Assembly (NCBI GenBank): GCA_902789825.1 | Contig: CADAPK010000001.1 | Location: forward strand, 62,001 to 126,000 | Direction: 5' to 3' | From: an uncultured Ureaplasma sp. | GTDB lineage: Bacteria > Bacillota_I > Bacilli_A > Mycoplasmatales > Mycoplasmoidaceae | DNA length: 64,000 nt | In this document: positions 10,234-19,981 of the stretch, piece after piece | Numbering within the stretch: the first letter of the stretch is position 1 | Layout of the letters: every line of letters begins with the position of its first letter | Notes under the pieces: generated by a model | What the model saw: the letters and a program-made list of their open reading frames with translations, nothing else | Told to the model about the DNA's origin: nothing | The model's database searches: none | Made by a program: the position numbers and the translations under genes

Positions 10234-10419
10234 CTATCACGAAGCTTTTTTTACTCCGGGTAAAGCTCCTTTATAAGCAAGTTCACGGAAGCAAAGGCGA
10301 CACAAACCATATTTGCCAATAACCCCATGAACCCTCCCACAACGAACACAACGATGATATTTCCTTGTAGAATATTTAGGTTTTTTCATTGCTTTAATCC
10401 GTAAAGATTTCTTTGCCAT
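10234..10419 (-). CDS. rpsN: 30S ribosomal protein S14, zinc-binding type Z
   Basis: A 61-residue short S14. It has two Cys-x2-Cys pairs (CVRC and CRLC) flanking [12 protein letters not shown], the zinc-binding type Z form. It ends KKASW, where the Trp is a TGA codon and the real stop is the TAG just after it. Reading TGA as stop would cut off this conserved last residue. It lies between rplE and rpsH. Confidence 0.97.
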
Positions 10420-10436
10420 ACTCTTGTTTATTTATA

Positions 10437-10982
10437 TTACTTTTTTTTAATAAAAGGAAAACCAATTGCAGATAAAATTGCCATGGCTTCACTATCTTTT
10501 TGGGAAGAAGTAACAAAAGTAATATCAAAACCACGAATTTTTTTGATGTCATCATAGTTTATTTCGGTGAAAATATTTTGTTCTTTTATTCCTAAAGTAT
10601 AATTACCACGACCATCAAAACTTTTTGGATTAAGTCCTTTAAAATCACGAACACGTGGTAAAGCGACATTTTTTAATTTTTCAATAAAATTTCACATTTT
10701 TTCTTTACGTAATGTAACTTTTACACCAATTTCTTGATTTTGGCGCAATTTAAAAGTAGCAATGGCTTTTTTGCTTTTTGTTTTTATTGGTTTTTGCCCA
10801 GTAATTAATTGAATTTCGTTAATCATACTTTCAACGAATTTAGAATTACTTGCTCCATCTCCAACGCCAGCATTAATGACAATCTTATCCAAAGTCGGTA
10901 CTTGCATTATTGTTTTATAATTAAAATTTTGCATTAATTTTGCTTGGATGATTTGTTTATATTTCTTTGTTAAGATGTTCAT
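10437..10982 (-). CDS. rplE: 50S ribosomal protein L5
   Basis: A 181-residue L5 that binds 5S rRNA. The N-terminal half has [19 protein letters not shown] and [22 protein letters not shown]; after a TGA-encoded Trp (KMWNFIEKL) it continues [24 protein letters not shown] and the end GFPFIKKK. Length and motifs are normal. It overlaps nothing and lies 1 bp from rplX. Confidence 0.97.
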
Positions 10983-10983
10983 T

Positions 10984-11316
10984 TTATTTTTTTACTACTT
11001 CCACAATTGTATTTGTTTTTTTAAAAAAACGAACTTTTGATCCTTTTTTATCAAAAATAAATTTTACCTTATCAATACCCCGTGTTGCTTTTTTATTAAT
11101 AAGCGCTAATTTTGCTCACGGTAATCACATTTCTTTTTCTTTAATTTCACCTTTATTATTATTAGATGGTTTTAAATGTTTTTTAACTTTATTGACGCCT
11201 TCAACAAGAGCTTTTTGTTGTTTCGGACAAACTTTAATAATTCGACCCTCTTTTCCATAAATATTACTATCACCGGAAATAACACGAACATAATCACCAA
11301 GTTTAATTCTTTGCAT
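10984..11316 (-). CDS. rplX: 50S ribosomal protein L24
   Basis: A 110-residue L24, an assembly-initiator protein with a KOW domain at residues 4-35 ([26 protein letters not shown]). The next part, [16 protein letters not shown], is conserved. Two TGA codons near residues 64-68 are Trp, as in the family motif with a Trp/Pro pair. The C-terminal half ([19 protein letters not shown]) completes it. It lies between rplN and rplE. Confidence 0.96.
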
Positions 11317-11329
11317 TTTTTCTTCCCTT

Positions 11330-11698
11330 TTATAGCACTTCAGGTGCTAATGAAATAATTTTTATAAATCCTTTTTCTCTTAATTCTCGTGCAATAGGAC
11401 CAAAAATTCTTGTTCCTTTTGGTGTTTTATCTTCTTTTATTAAAACACAAGCATTATCGGCAAAACAAATTTTTGTTCCATTTTTTCGCCTAATACCTTT
11501 TTTTGTTCGCACAATAACAGCCAATGACATTTCTCCTTTTTTCACTTGCCCATTAGGAAGCGAATCTTTGATCGAAATTTTGACAATATCACCAATATTG
11601 CAAGTTTTTTGTCATGAATTACCTAAAATTTTAATGACACCTACTTCTTTTGCCCCGCTATTGTCCGCAACGTTTAATCTTGTCATAAATTGAATCAT
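11330..11698 (-). CDS. rplN: 50S ribosomal protein L14
   Basis: A 122-residue L14. The N-terminus from ATG 11698 is [19 protein letters not shown], then [18 protein letters not shown], and the C-terminal block [28 protein letters not shown] is near-canonical. One TGA (Trp) lies at about residue 29. L14 forms the B8 bridge with the small subunit and is the binding site for silencing factor RsfS. Standard operon position. Confidence 0.97.
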
Positions 11699-11703
11699 TG
11701 TCG

Positions 11704-11967
11704 TTACTCCTGTAATGCTTTCTTAATAATTTTTTCTAAATAAAAATGTTTCGTTTTGGAAACGGGTTTGCATTCGCAAATTTTGACAACATCATTTAAA
11801 TTTGCAACATTTTGTTCGTCATGGGCAGCATATTTTTTATGTTTAATGACCATTTTCTTATAAAGATGGTGACGAAACTTATTTTCGACTTTTACGGTAA
11901 TAGTTTTTTTATTCTTTGTTGAGACCACAACTCCAATAAAAGATTTAATATTTTTTTTCTTTTCCAT
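11704..11967 (-). CDS. rpsQ: 30S ribosomal protein S17
   Basis: An 87-residue S17, an OB-fold primary binder of 16S rRNA. Motifs: SFIGVVVSTKNKKTITVKVE, then HLYKKMVIKHKKYAAHDE and LNDVVKICECKPVSKTKHF. The start codon overlaps the rpmC stop as TAATG, so translation is probably coupled. Length is normal. Confidence 0.97.
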   Translation of the reverse strand: MEKKKNIKSFIGVVVSTKNKKTITVKVENKFRHHLYKKMVIKHKKYAAHDEQNVANLNDVVKICECKPVSKTKHFYLEKIIKKALQE

Positions 11968-12332
11968 TACTTTTCTTTACCTTTTTTAATTGTATGTTGT
12001 TTTTTTGTTACTTCAAGATTTTTTCCTTCTTTGCTGGGTTTGTTTGAAATAATTTTTTTTAAAGTATTAGTAATTTGTTTATCATTAACAATTGTTGGTT
12101 GATTTTTTTTGTCATAAAGAACAACACCATAGGAAGTTAAACATGCTTTGAAGCCCCGAATCGTCAATTCCGTTAATATTTGGGCAATCATCTTGCGCAT
12201 TTGTTTCAAAAGATCAAGTTTTTCCAATTCTCCAGAAGACATTTTAAATTTTGCCTCAAGTAATTTCGTCTTTAATTGAGCAAGTAGGGCACAAAGTTGT
12301 TCGTTTGTATTTTTTTTAAGTTCGCTATTCAT
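11967..12332 (-). CDS. rpmC: 50S ribosomal protein L29 with long C-terminal extension
   Basis: A 121-residue L29; the family is about 65 residues. The helical-hairpin core is residues 1-64 (EQLCALLAQLKTKLLEAKFKM, then QMRKMIAQILTEL). Residues 65-121 are a basic tail ending in TKKQHTIKKGKEK. L29 sits at the tunnel exit, where SRP and trigger factor dock, so a tail there could reach nascent-chain factors (inference). Its ATG overlaps the rplP TAG by 8 bp. Confidence 0.93.
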   Translation of the reverse strand: MNSELKKNTNEQLCALLAQLKTKLLEAKFKMSSGELEKLDLLKQMRKMIAQILTELTIRGFKACLTSYGVVLYDKKNQPTIVNDKQITNTLKKIISNKPSKEGKNLEVTKKQHTIKKGKEK

Positions 12333-12753
12333 TGCCTTCTTCCCCTTTCTTTACAACTTTGCAAAGAACATTTAATTTATTTCCCGCTTGTTTTAAAGCC
12401 TTTTTCATCATTTCAGGTGCCATTTGGCCTAACTCAAACATAATTGTTCCGGCTTTGACAACCGCTACCCACTCTTCTGGATTACCTTTTCCTGAACCCA
12501 TTCGAACTTCTAAAGGCTTTTTTGTTAGCGAAAGTTGGGGGAAAATTCGAATTCACATTTTACCTTTTTTTTCTTGATCAATAAAATGGGACAAAACAAC
12601 CCGTGCCGCTTCAATTTGTTTTGCTTTTACTCAATTTCCGGTTGTTGCTTTTAAACCATATTCACCAAAAACAACATATTTATTTCCTTTTGCCTTTCCT
12701 TCATATTTTGTACGATGTGGTTTACGATATTTTACACGTGCTGGTTGTAACAT
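12325..12753 (-). CDS. rplP: 50S ribosomal protein L16
   Basis: A 142-residue L16. It begins [19 protein letters not shown] and carries [23 protein letters not shown] and the conserved [18 protein letters not shown] loop near the peptidyl-transferase/A-site region. TGA-encoded Trp is used at the conserved W positions. It ends in TAG and overlaps the rpmC start by 8 bp. Standard order rpsC-rplP-rpmC-rpsQ. Confidence 0.97.
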
Positions 12754-12755
12754 AA

Positions 12756-13490
12756 TTATTCACCTTCCTTAGGCAATTTTAAAACATTTTGTTCAAAATT
12801 TTTTGTTCGTCATTTTTTTGGATTAGAGGTGAACGGTTTTTTATTGTTTTTTTTAAAATATTCGCCCTTATTAATTCAAACTTTGACACCAATTGTTCCA
12901 TATTTTGTGTGGGCAATTTCAAAAGCATAATCGATATTAGCACGTAGTGTTGATAGCGGAATCACACCTTCAGAATAACCTTCTTCTCGTGCCATTTCAA
13001 CACCACCTAATCGTCCGGAAACATTTGTTTTAATCCCTTTTACCCGCCCTTGTTGCAAAGCTTTTTTAATTGCCATTTTTTGTGCAATACGGAAAGAAAC
13101 TTTTTTTTCAATAGCATTAGCAATTTCGCGAGCAATCAAACGTGCTGAAGCAGCCGTATTTTCAAATGTAACAACATTAAGACTAACAGTAATTTTTCGT
13201 CCAACAATTTTATTGATCGCTAAGGTTATTGGTTTAATATTAGCATTATCTTTACCAAAAATTAAACCAGGCTGACCGGCAATAACATCAACAACGATTG
13301 CTTTTTGGGTTCGTTCAATTTTTGTCTCAACAATTTGGGCCAATTTATAGTTAGCCAAAAGATAATTTCTAATTTTTTCATCTTCAATAATTCATTGAGC
13401 AGTTTGGCGTGCATCATTAGCCTCTCATTTTGAAATTCATGAGCGATTAATACTTATCCTTAATGCATTTGGATTGACTTTTTGACCCAT
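12756..13490 (-). CDS. rpsC: 30S ribosomal protein S3
   Basis: A 244-residue S3 at the mRNA entry site. It starts [18 protein letters not shown], contains the KH domain with [14 protein letters not shown] (the GxxG loop is FGKDN-like), and the C-terminal [29 protein letters not shown] block, ending with a basic tail. Multiple TGA codons are Trp. It lies 2 bp before rplP, and its ATG overlaps the rplV stop by one base. Confidence 0.97.
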
Positions 13491-13921
13491 TATTTTTTTC
13501 CTTCTTTCTTTATATTGCTTTTATTTTTGCCATTGACAAATTTTTGTTTTTTTTGTTTAATAAGCAACAAATCTTTTTCTTTTTCATTCGGATCATCCGA
13601 AAGAATAACTTTCAAGTGACAATGGCGCTTTTTAATTACATTGCTTGCTCCTTTTGCTCGTGGCACCATTCTTTTATAAGTTTTTCCTTGTCCAACAATT
13701 GCATTGTAAACATATAAATTCTTATTATCCATAGCATGATTATTTGTTGCATTTGCAATTGCCGAAGCCAATAATTTATTTAAAAATTTCGCTGTTTTCT
13801 TTTGCACATTTTGTAAAATTGTCAAAGCATCATTAACTTTTTTTCCACGAATTAAACGACAAACAAGATTTGCTTTGCGGTAGGAAACATTAACGTTGTA
13901 AACAATCGCACAAGTTTTCAT
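13490..13921 (-). CDS. rplV: 50S ribosomal protein L22 with C-terminal tail
   Basis: A 143-residue L22 (usual length 110-115). The core is NVSYRKANLVCRLIRGKKVNDALTIL and the tunnel hairpin GKTYKRMVPRAKGASNVIKKRHCHLKVI at about 78-105. A lysine-rich tail follows from about residue 110. L22's hairpin lines the nascent-peptide tunnel. It is coupled to rpsS by a TAATG overlap. Confidence 0.96.
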   Translation of the reverse strand: MKTCAIVYNVNVSYRKANLVCRLIRGKKVNDALTILQNVQKKTAKFLNKLLASAIANATNNHAMDNKNLYVYNAIVGQGKTYKRMVPRAKGASNVIKKRHCHLKVILSDDPNEKEKDLLLIKQKKQKFVNGKNKSNIKKEGKK

Positions 13922-14229
13922 TATTTTTTACCCTCTTTCTCAGCATCTTTAATCGCATCACTTGCCTTATTATTTGAAGAGTGTTGTTTAAAAATTCGTG
14001 TTGGGGCAAATTCACCAAGTTTATATCCAACCATGTTATCGGTGACATAAACACTTGTAAAATTTTTACCATTATGAACTTGAAAAGTAAAACCGACAAA
14101 ATCAGGGAAAATTGTACTTCTTCGTGACCAAGTTTTAATTGGTTTTTTCTTTTGTGTTTTTTTCATTAGTTGTACTTTTTTCATCAAACTTTTTTCGACA
14201 AAAGCACCTTTTTTATTACTTCTAGACAT
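13921..14229 (-). CDS. rpsS: 30S ribosomal protein S19
   Basis: A 102-residue S19 of the small-subunit head. Motifs: [50 protein letters not shown] spread over residues 30-80. Its start and stop both overlap neighbours (rplB, rplV) as TAATG. Length is slightly above the usual 92 because of a charged C-terminus. Confidence 0.97.
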   Translation of the reverse strand: MSRSNKKGAFVEKSLMKKVQLMKKTQKKKPIKTWSRRSTIFPDFVGFTFQVHNGKNFTSVYVTDNMVGYKLGEFAPTRIFKQHSSNNKASDAIKDAEKEGKK

Positions 14230-15071
14230 TATTTAACCTTTCGATTACGAACAATCATTTTATTTGAATAACGACGCTTATTACGCGTTTTTATACCCAT
14301 ATGACGTTTACCTCATGGTGTTCGTGGAGCATCTTTACCAATTGGTTGACGTCCTTCACCTCCCCCATGTGGGTGATCATTTGGGTTCATTGCAGAACCA
14401 CGAACCGTTGGTCTAACACCCAAATGGCGATTTATTCCGGCCTTTCCTAAATTAATCACATTGTGCTCGGAATTAGAAACAAAACCAATTGTTGCTCGGC
14501 ATTCGTTACTAATTTTTCGTACTTCACCAGAAGCTAATTTAATTAGCATAAATTTATTCGTTTCGTCATGGCCTAAAACTTGTGCCGCTGTTCCCGCAGA
14601 GCGAATTAATTGTCCTCCATGACCTTTATTTAATTCAACATTATGAATGAAAGCACCTTCCGGGATATTTTGAATTTCCATACAATTACCGACTTTAACT
14701 TCAACTTTTTTTCCAGAAATAATTTTTTGCCCAACTTTTATATCATTAGGCGTAAGAATGTATTTTTTTGCACCATCTTGATAAGTAACTAGTGAAATAA
14801 ATGATGAACGATTAGGGTCGTATTCAATTGTTTTTATTGTTCCCATAACATTATCCTTATTACGTTTAAAATCAATTTCACGTAATTTTTGTTTATGCCC
14901 CCCCCCATGATGACGGATCGTAATTTTTCCTTGGAAATTTCTTCCTGAAACATTATGACTACCCTTAGTTAAAGATTTTAAAGGTTTTTTTGTTGTAAGA
15001 CGTTTTTTATAATTAACCCTTACATACATTCTTTTTCCACTTGAACGAGGTTTATTATATTTTAGTGCCAT
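14229..15071 (-). CDS. rplB: 50S ribosomal protein L2
   Basis: A 280-residue L2, essential for peptidyl-transferase centre assembly. The N-terminal RNA-binding domain shows [18 protein letters not shown]. The conserved [16 protein letters not shown] with the key histidine lies at about 226-241, then [18 protein letters not shown] where the Trp is TGA. The intact C-terminal ends [10 protein letters not shown]. Length is normal. Confidence 0.98.
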
Positions 15072-15514
15072 TATTTCTTATCCCCAATATTTTCTATTTT
15101 TATTGATTTTTCTTGCTTTTCATTATGTTTTTTTTCTTTTGCCGAAAATTCACTAACATTTATTTCTTTTGCTTTTTTGTTAAGTGTTGACTTTTGTGGT
15201 TGTTTTACCATTTTTTCTTGTGCTTCTTCTTTTGTAATTGCAATGTCTTTTCCTTTTGGTAAACAAATGTAAGCAATTTTTATTATTTTTGTTTTTCCTG
15301 GATATTTTGTTCCGAGTTTGGTTGCTGTTGGTTTACGAATCATGGTCATAATTTTTAAAGGTTTAATATTAAAAATCGTTTCAAAAGCTAAAGCAATTGT
15401 TTTTTTATTTGTTTTTGGTGCAACCAAAAAAGCATATTTTTTATTTGTATCTGAACGTTTTGTATATGTTTTTTCAGTTAAATAAGGTTTTAAAATAATA
15501 TTTGTTAACTGCAT
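15071..15514 (-). CDS. rplW: 50S ribosomal protein L23 with C-terminal extension
   Basis: A 147-residue L23; the usual length is about 95. The core is residues 1-92 ([39 protein letters not shown]-like [22 protein letters not shown]). Residues 95-147 form a Lys/Glu/Asn-rich tail. L23 is the trigger-factor and SRP dock at the tunnel exit, so the tail faces the nascent chain side (inference from known structures). Confidence 0.95.
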   Translation of the reverse strand: MQLTNIILKPYLTEKTYTKRSDTNKKYAFLVAPKTNKKTIALAFETIFNIKPLKIMTMIRKPTATKLGTKYPGKTKIIKIAYICLPKGKDIAITKEEAQEKMVKQPQKSTLNKKAKEINVSEFSAKEKKHNEKQEKSIKIENIGDKK

Positions 15515-15517
15515 AAA

Positions 15518-16156
15518 TTATCCAATCCTTTCCATAATCTTTTTTAAAGCTTGATTTTGAAAAACAATAAAATTTGCTTTTAAAAGGTCTTGTGTTGAAA
15601 TTTGATTTCAATTTTTTCCAACAACCTTTTCGATATTTTTAACTTTTTTAATGATCAAATTATTAATGGTGTCGAAAACAAATAATACACGTTTGTTAAT
15701 CATTTTTTTTGCTTCTAAAAATTTAGCAAAATCTTTTGTATGAAGTTTTTTTTCTTTTGCAACAAAATCATCATCTAAAGCACATATTGCATTTGCATTA
15801 AATTTAATTGTCAATGCTGATTTCAAGGCAATTTTAGCAATTTTTGCATTTAGCTTTAATTTATAATTACGATTTGATTTTGGTCCAAAACAAACACCAC
15901 CCCCGACCCAATGAGGATTTCGGATTGAACCTTGACGAGCACGACCAGTGTGTTTTTGTGCAAAAGGTTTTTTTCCTCCACCGGCTACTTCGCTTTTCGT
16001 CAATGTCGAATGAGTGCCCTGCCTTTTTCCAGCATTTTCTGCAATTATTTGATCAAACATTGCTTGTTGGTAAATTTTTTTGGATAAACAATTGTCGTTA
16101 ATTTCAATTTGTTTAATTGTCGGATTGAATAAATCAAATAAGTTAATTTTCACCAT
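15518..16156 (-). CDS. rplD: 50S ribosomal protein L4
   Basis: A 212-residue L4. The tunnel-loop region [50 protein letters not shown] (about 40-90) is highly diagnostic. It continues through a TGA Trp to the end KKIMERIG. L4 lines the exit tunnel and in some bacteria autoregulates the S10 operon. It lies 2 bp after rplC. Confidence 0.97.
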
Positions 16157-16158
16157 AA

Positions 16159-16965
16159 TTATTTATCCCCACTTTTTACGACTATTTTTTCTTTTTGTTG
16201 TGGTGGAATAATCTTGCCTTGTTGGTCAGGACTAATTTTGCTTTGTTCATTTTTTTTCATATCATCACCAATTGGAGAAGTTGCAGAAATTGTTTTGCAA
16301 ATCAAATTAGGAACAACAATTGCTTTTTTGTTTTTAACTGAATTTTTAATTTTTAAAATTTGATTAATTGGACCAGGAACACTTCCTTTAATTGTAATCG
16401 TATTATTATCTTTATCAACTGCTAAGACCAATAAATTTTGAATAGTAACTTTTTCACAACCATAATGACCAGACATTTTTTGTCCTTTCTTCACACGTTG
16501 CGCTTGACTTCCTCCGCGACCAAATGCGATTGAACCTTGATAACGATGTGGGTAACCAGCGCCATGACTTAATGGACCAATTTTAAAATTCCATCGCTTG
16601 ATCGCACCCGTAAAACCATGACCTTTTGTTTTACCTTGCACATCAACAAATTCACCCGGTTTAAAACATTGATCAACCTTAATCTCTTGTCCAACTGTAT
16701 AACCACTTACATTAGAAAATTCGTGGATATATTTATAAAATTTGTCATAATTATTCTTCTTAAAAATTCCTTTTTGGCAACGATTAAGTTTTTTTTCTTC
16801 GATTGTATCAAAAGCAATTTGAATAGCATCTAAACCATCTTTTGCTTTTGTTTTAACTTTTATTACTTTATTTGGTTCACAATGAATAATTGTAACTGGG
16901 TATAGATTACCACTAGGATCAAACAATTGCAACATTCCAACTTTTTTTCCTAAAATACAATTCAT
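16159..16965 (-). CDS. rplC: 50S ribosomal protein L3 with C-terminal extension
   Basis: A 268-residue L3; the usual length is about 210. The start ATG 16965 follows a good ribosome-binding site AAGGTG five bases upstream. The core has [39 protein letters not shown] and [38 protein letters not shown] tail of about 45 residues ends with [12 protein letters not shown]3 reaches the peptidyl-transferase centre. Confidence 0.97.
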   Translation of the reverse strand: MNCILGKKVGMLQLFDPSGNLYPVTIIHCEPNKVIKVKTKAKDGLDAIQIAFDTIEEKKLNRCQKGIFKKNNYDKFYKYIHEFSNVSGYTVGQEIKVDQCFKPGEFVDVQGKTKGHGFTGAIKRWNFKIGPLSHGAGYPHRYQGSIAFGRGGSQAQRVKKGQKMSGHYGCEKVTIQNLLVLAVDKDNNTITIKGSVPGPINQILKIKNSVKNKKAIVVPNLICKTISATSPIGDDMKKNEQSKISPDQQGKIIPPQQKEKIVVKSGDK

Positions 16966-16980
16966 TGTCACACCTTAAAA

Positions 16981-17286
16981 TTACAATTTAACTTTTATCT
17001 TAACGGATGCAGGAATGATTAATCTTTTTAAATTATCTAAAATCGGCGTACTAATATTTTCTAGAACAATCAACCTTTTATGGGTGCGTTTTTCAAATTG
17101 TTCCATTGCTGGTTTATTTACGTGGGGTGAGCGACAAAAAGTAAAAATAACTTTTTTTGTAGGAAGTGGAATGGGACCTTTTATATCACAATCATTATTC
17201 CTAGCGATTTCAATGATTTTTTTGATTGATAAATCAAGAGCTTCTTGATCGTATGAAAATAATTTTATCCTTAATTCTTTTTCCAT
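16981..17286 (-). CDS. rpsJ: 30S ribosomal protein S10
   Basis: A 101-residue S10, first gene of the S10 cluster. The start at ATG 17286 gives MEKELRIKLFSYDQEALD, matching the family; an upstream ATG at 17322 would add 12 residues with no conservation. GPIPLPTKKVIFTFCRSPHVNK and KRLIVLENISTPILDNLKRL follow. S10 is also the NusE partner in transcription antitermination. Confidence 0.96.
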   Translation of the reverse strand: MEKELRIKLFSYDQEALDLSIKKIIEIARNNDCDIKGPIPLPTKKVIFTFCRSPHVNKPAMEQFEKRTHKRLIVLENISTPILDNLKRLIIPASVKIKVKL

Positions 17287-17350
17287 AAAAATAACATTTA
17301 AACAATAAATAACAATATCCACAAAATGCTTCTATGTTTAAATAATTGAG

Positions 17351-17363
17351 TGGTATCATTATA
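17351..17363 (-). promoter_or_regulatory. Promoter -10 of the S10 ribosomal cluster
   Basis: On the minus strand a perfect TATAAT (17363-17358) lies about 72 bp upstream of the rpsJ ATG. No good -35 is visible at 17-18 bp, which is common in mycoplasmas. It predicts a 5' leader of about 65 nucleotides, one of the few long leaders in this window. No clear L4-type regulatory hairpin is seen in it. Confidence 0.6.
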
Positions 17364-17410
17364 CTATTAATATAGCAATTTTATTCTATTATATTTTTGT
17401 CATAAAACGA

Positions 17411-17437
17411 TAAAAACTTAAAAGTATTGCTTTAAGT
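17411..17437 (-). terminator. Possible intrinsic terminator of the repeat-protein gene
   Basis: A perfect 7-bp inverted repeat (ACTTAAA at 17416-17422 and TTTAAGT at 17431-17437) with an 8-base loop. On the minus strand it is followed by a short T-run at 17415-17412. The stem overlaps the last codons of the upstream BspA-like gene and separates it from the S10 promoter. The stem is AT-only, so strength is doubtful. Confidence 0.4.
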
Positions 17438-18803
17438 CACACCAATTTGGTTGACATAAATAATCACTTATTGTTAAATTTTTATTATTAACGATGAAAA
17501 AGGCAAATTTCTTGCAATCGCTGATGATTACTTTATCAATAACTGGCGGTTTTTCGCAATCTAAAATAACGGTATACAATGAATTACAACATTTAAAGGC
17601 AGTACCAATCATGCAACATTTCTTGCCTAACGTAATTCGTTTAATATTTATACAATTACAAAAGATTAAATTGCCAATAATTTCTGTGTTATCAATTAAT
17701 GGTAATGTGAGATTGTAGCAATTCATAAAACAGCTTTGTTTAATTTCTTTAACATTAACATCTAGCTCTTTAAGATTTTTACATCATCCAAAAGCGTATT
17801 CTCCAAAAAATTCTAAATCATTTTTTAAAATTAGGGTTTGTAAATTTAAATTTTCTTCTGCGGCACGATCCGCAAAACCCTTAATTTTTTTTCCTAAAAT
17901 TTTTTTATCTTTTTCTCACTTGATTTCACAAACATTTTTGTCGACATTTGTTGCGATTCAATCATCTTTCTGATTTTTTCGTATAAATGTTATTCCATCT
18001 TCTTTGTATTCAAGATCTTCAATTATTTTTATTTCAATTAATTTTTGGGCAGTGATATTTTTATCAATTTTGGAAGTAGCAGTAATCGTTAAAAAATAAT
18101 TTCCAATATAACTTTGATCAATAAATTCCGAAAGATAAATGAAATAATTATTCGTATTAGCATTTTTTTCAATTTTTAAAATTGGATTACCTTTCATGTC
18201 AATTGTCTTATTGTTCGATGAAATATGCAATGTAATATCGAGATCGCGATTGATAAAAATATCGTTATGTTGATCATTTATCATTTTAAAATCAAATTTT
18301 TGAATAATACTTCCACAATTTATTGCGCCAAAATAAACATCATTTAAATTTTGAAAAGTAATTTTTTGCGGTGGATAAATTGGTTTGAAAATTTTTGCTT
18401 TTATCTCTTTTTCTTTGGAAATAATTTTATTATTAAAATCACTTATTGCCTTGATTCCAAAAACATATTCTCCTGGCATTTTTATTTCCTTATCACTAAT
18501 TACCAAACGCTTATTTTGAATCGACAAACATTTATTTAATTCTTTATTCGAACAATTAAGAGAAAAATGAACATCTTGATCAACATTTTCATTTTCATTA
18601 TTTTTGCAAATTGTTTTTAATTCATCGCTTGTTCAGCCCTCATCACTTTTAATTTCAATTTGATCGAAATCATTAACAATTTCAACCGAATTGGGAATTA
18701 AATTTTTTGTCGGTTTTGTCCGTCAATTTAATAAACACAAAAAAACAATAATTCATATTGCATTGGAACAAAGTAAAATTAACCAATTCTTTTTTATTTT
18801 CAC
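17418..18803 (-). CDS. Membrane-anchored BspA-like (LRR_5-type) repeat protein
   Basis: A 461-residue protein from a GTG start at 18803; the codon before the preceding TTA is TAG, so no longer form is possible. Residues 6-25 (WLILLCSNAIWIIVFLCLLNW) form one membrane anchor with no lipobox, so the rest probably faces outward. Residues 30-300 are a beta-rich, Ig-like stretch with repeated YF and TITA segments. From about 320 to the end there are BspA-type repeats with recurring Cys and Asn (FGEYAFGWCKNLKELDV; IGNLIFCNCINIKRITLG; IGTAFKCCNSLYTVIL). Several TGA codons are Trp. Proteins of this kind often mediate adhesion; the ligand is unknown. Confidence 0.75.
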
Positions 18804-18870
18804 TAACTATAAATTAGTCAATAAATTTTTAATAAATGCGAAATTATTTTTTGTATTGTCGGATGATTGA

Positions 18871-19332
18871 TCAAAACTTATTTAAAACAAATAAAGTGCA
18901 CTCATATTGAATTTCATTGCGATTTGCCGCAAATTGTTTTTGATAGAAAAAATCGTATTTCTTATCAAAAATATAAATTGCAATATAGGCGATGCCACTT
19001 TGTTTATTTTCATCAGGGTTTTTTAAACTCGCATTGCCAGTTATTGAAATAGCAATATCACTATTAAATTTTGCTTGTGTTTTTTTTGCCATTTCATCAG
19101 CGCATTGCTGACTAATCGTGCCATAGTTAGCAACAATTTTTTCATCAACACCAACAATATTTATTTTGCTTTTTTTGCTATACGAAACATATCCACCAAG
19201 AAAAACATTACTTGCATGTTCGATTTCGACAAGTTTATTGGCAAGTAATCCTCCCGTCATTGATTCACATGTTGCAATTGTAAGTTTTAATGTGATAAGC
19301 TTTTTAATAATTTGTTCACTAATTTTTTTCAT
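18871..19332 (-). CDS. CinA-family amidohydrolase domain protein (PncC-like)
   Basis: A 153-residue stand-alone CinA C-terminal domain. Motifs are TCESMTGGLLANKLVEI near residue 22, FLGGYVSYSKKSKINIVGV near 45, and YGTISQQCADEMAKKTQAKFNSDIAISITGNAS at 70-102. Family members hydrolyse nicotinamide mononucleotide to nicotinate mononucleotide in NAD salvage. The N-terminal pyrophosphatase domain of long CinA is absent. The ATG lies inside the last codons of pgsA (14-bp overlap). Confidence 0.88.
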   Translation of the reverse strand: MKKISEQIIKKLITLKLTIATCESMTGGLLANKLVEIEHASNVFLGGYVSYSKKSKINIVGVDEKIVANYGTISQQCADEMAKKTQAKFNSDIAISITGNASLKNPDENKQSGIAYIAIYIFDKKYDFFYQKQFAANRNEIQYECTLFVLNKF

Positions 19333-19981
19333 TTTTTCTTTTCGTGTATTTAGTAATTTCTATTGTATAAATTAGACCAGAAATTGTTGTTGCACTTGTT
19401 GCTAAAAAAATGAAAAAATTTTGCAAGAGGTAATAAACAATGAGTGTACTTTCTTCCCTTTTAATTGGGAAAAGAAAAAAAATTATCGTCAATCCTACCA
19501 TTTGTAAAACGGTTTTAGTTTTTCCTCAAATATTCGCGCCAACAATGATATTACAACTAGCAGCATAAGATTTGTATCCATCGACAATGATATCACGAGC
19601 AATATTAATTAATGTAAGATAAAAAGGAATGTATGTTTTAATTGTAAAACTAATTAAGATTGAATTAACTAAAATTTTGTCAGCAATCGGATCTCAAATC
19701 TTACCAAAATTTGAAATTAAATTATTTTTTCGTGCTAAGTAACCATCGAAAAAATCGGTTAAAATAGCAATAACAAACAATATAGCCGCAAGAAAAGAAA
19801 ACAAATAAATTTTTGCTAAAACAATCTTTTGTTGGAAAGAAAAATTTAATTGATAAATAAGATATTTTTCTTGTTGCAAAAAAATAGAAATAACAATTAG
19901 TGGTGTTAGCAATATTCGAAAAAATGTGAAACAATTAGGTATATTTTTATGTTTTTTTTTTATTAATTTACAATGTGTCAT
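19319..19981 (-). CDS. pgsA: CDP-diacylglycerol-glycerol-3-phosphate phosphatidyltransferase
   Basis: A 220-residue integral membrane enzyme that makes phosphatidylglycerol phosphate. The CDP-alcohol phosphotransferase signature is intact: [12 protein letters not shown], then FGKIWDPIADKI, giving the Asp-Gly-x2-Ala-Arg-x8-Gly-x3-Asp-x3-Asp pattern at about 77-99; the Trp in the motif is TGA. Four or more hydrophobic segments are visible. It is coupled to asnS by TAATG and to the CinA gene by a 14-bp overlap. Confidence 0.93.

Noticed and set aside
10234-10419. Truncated S14 ending at the TGA
   Set aside because: TGA is Trp here and the conserved final Trp of type Z S14 plus a TAG stop follow immediately.
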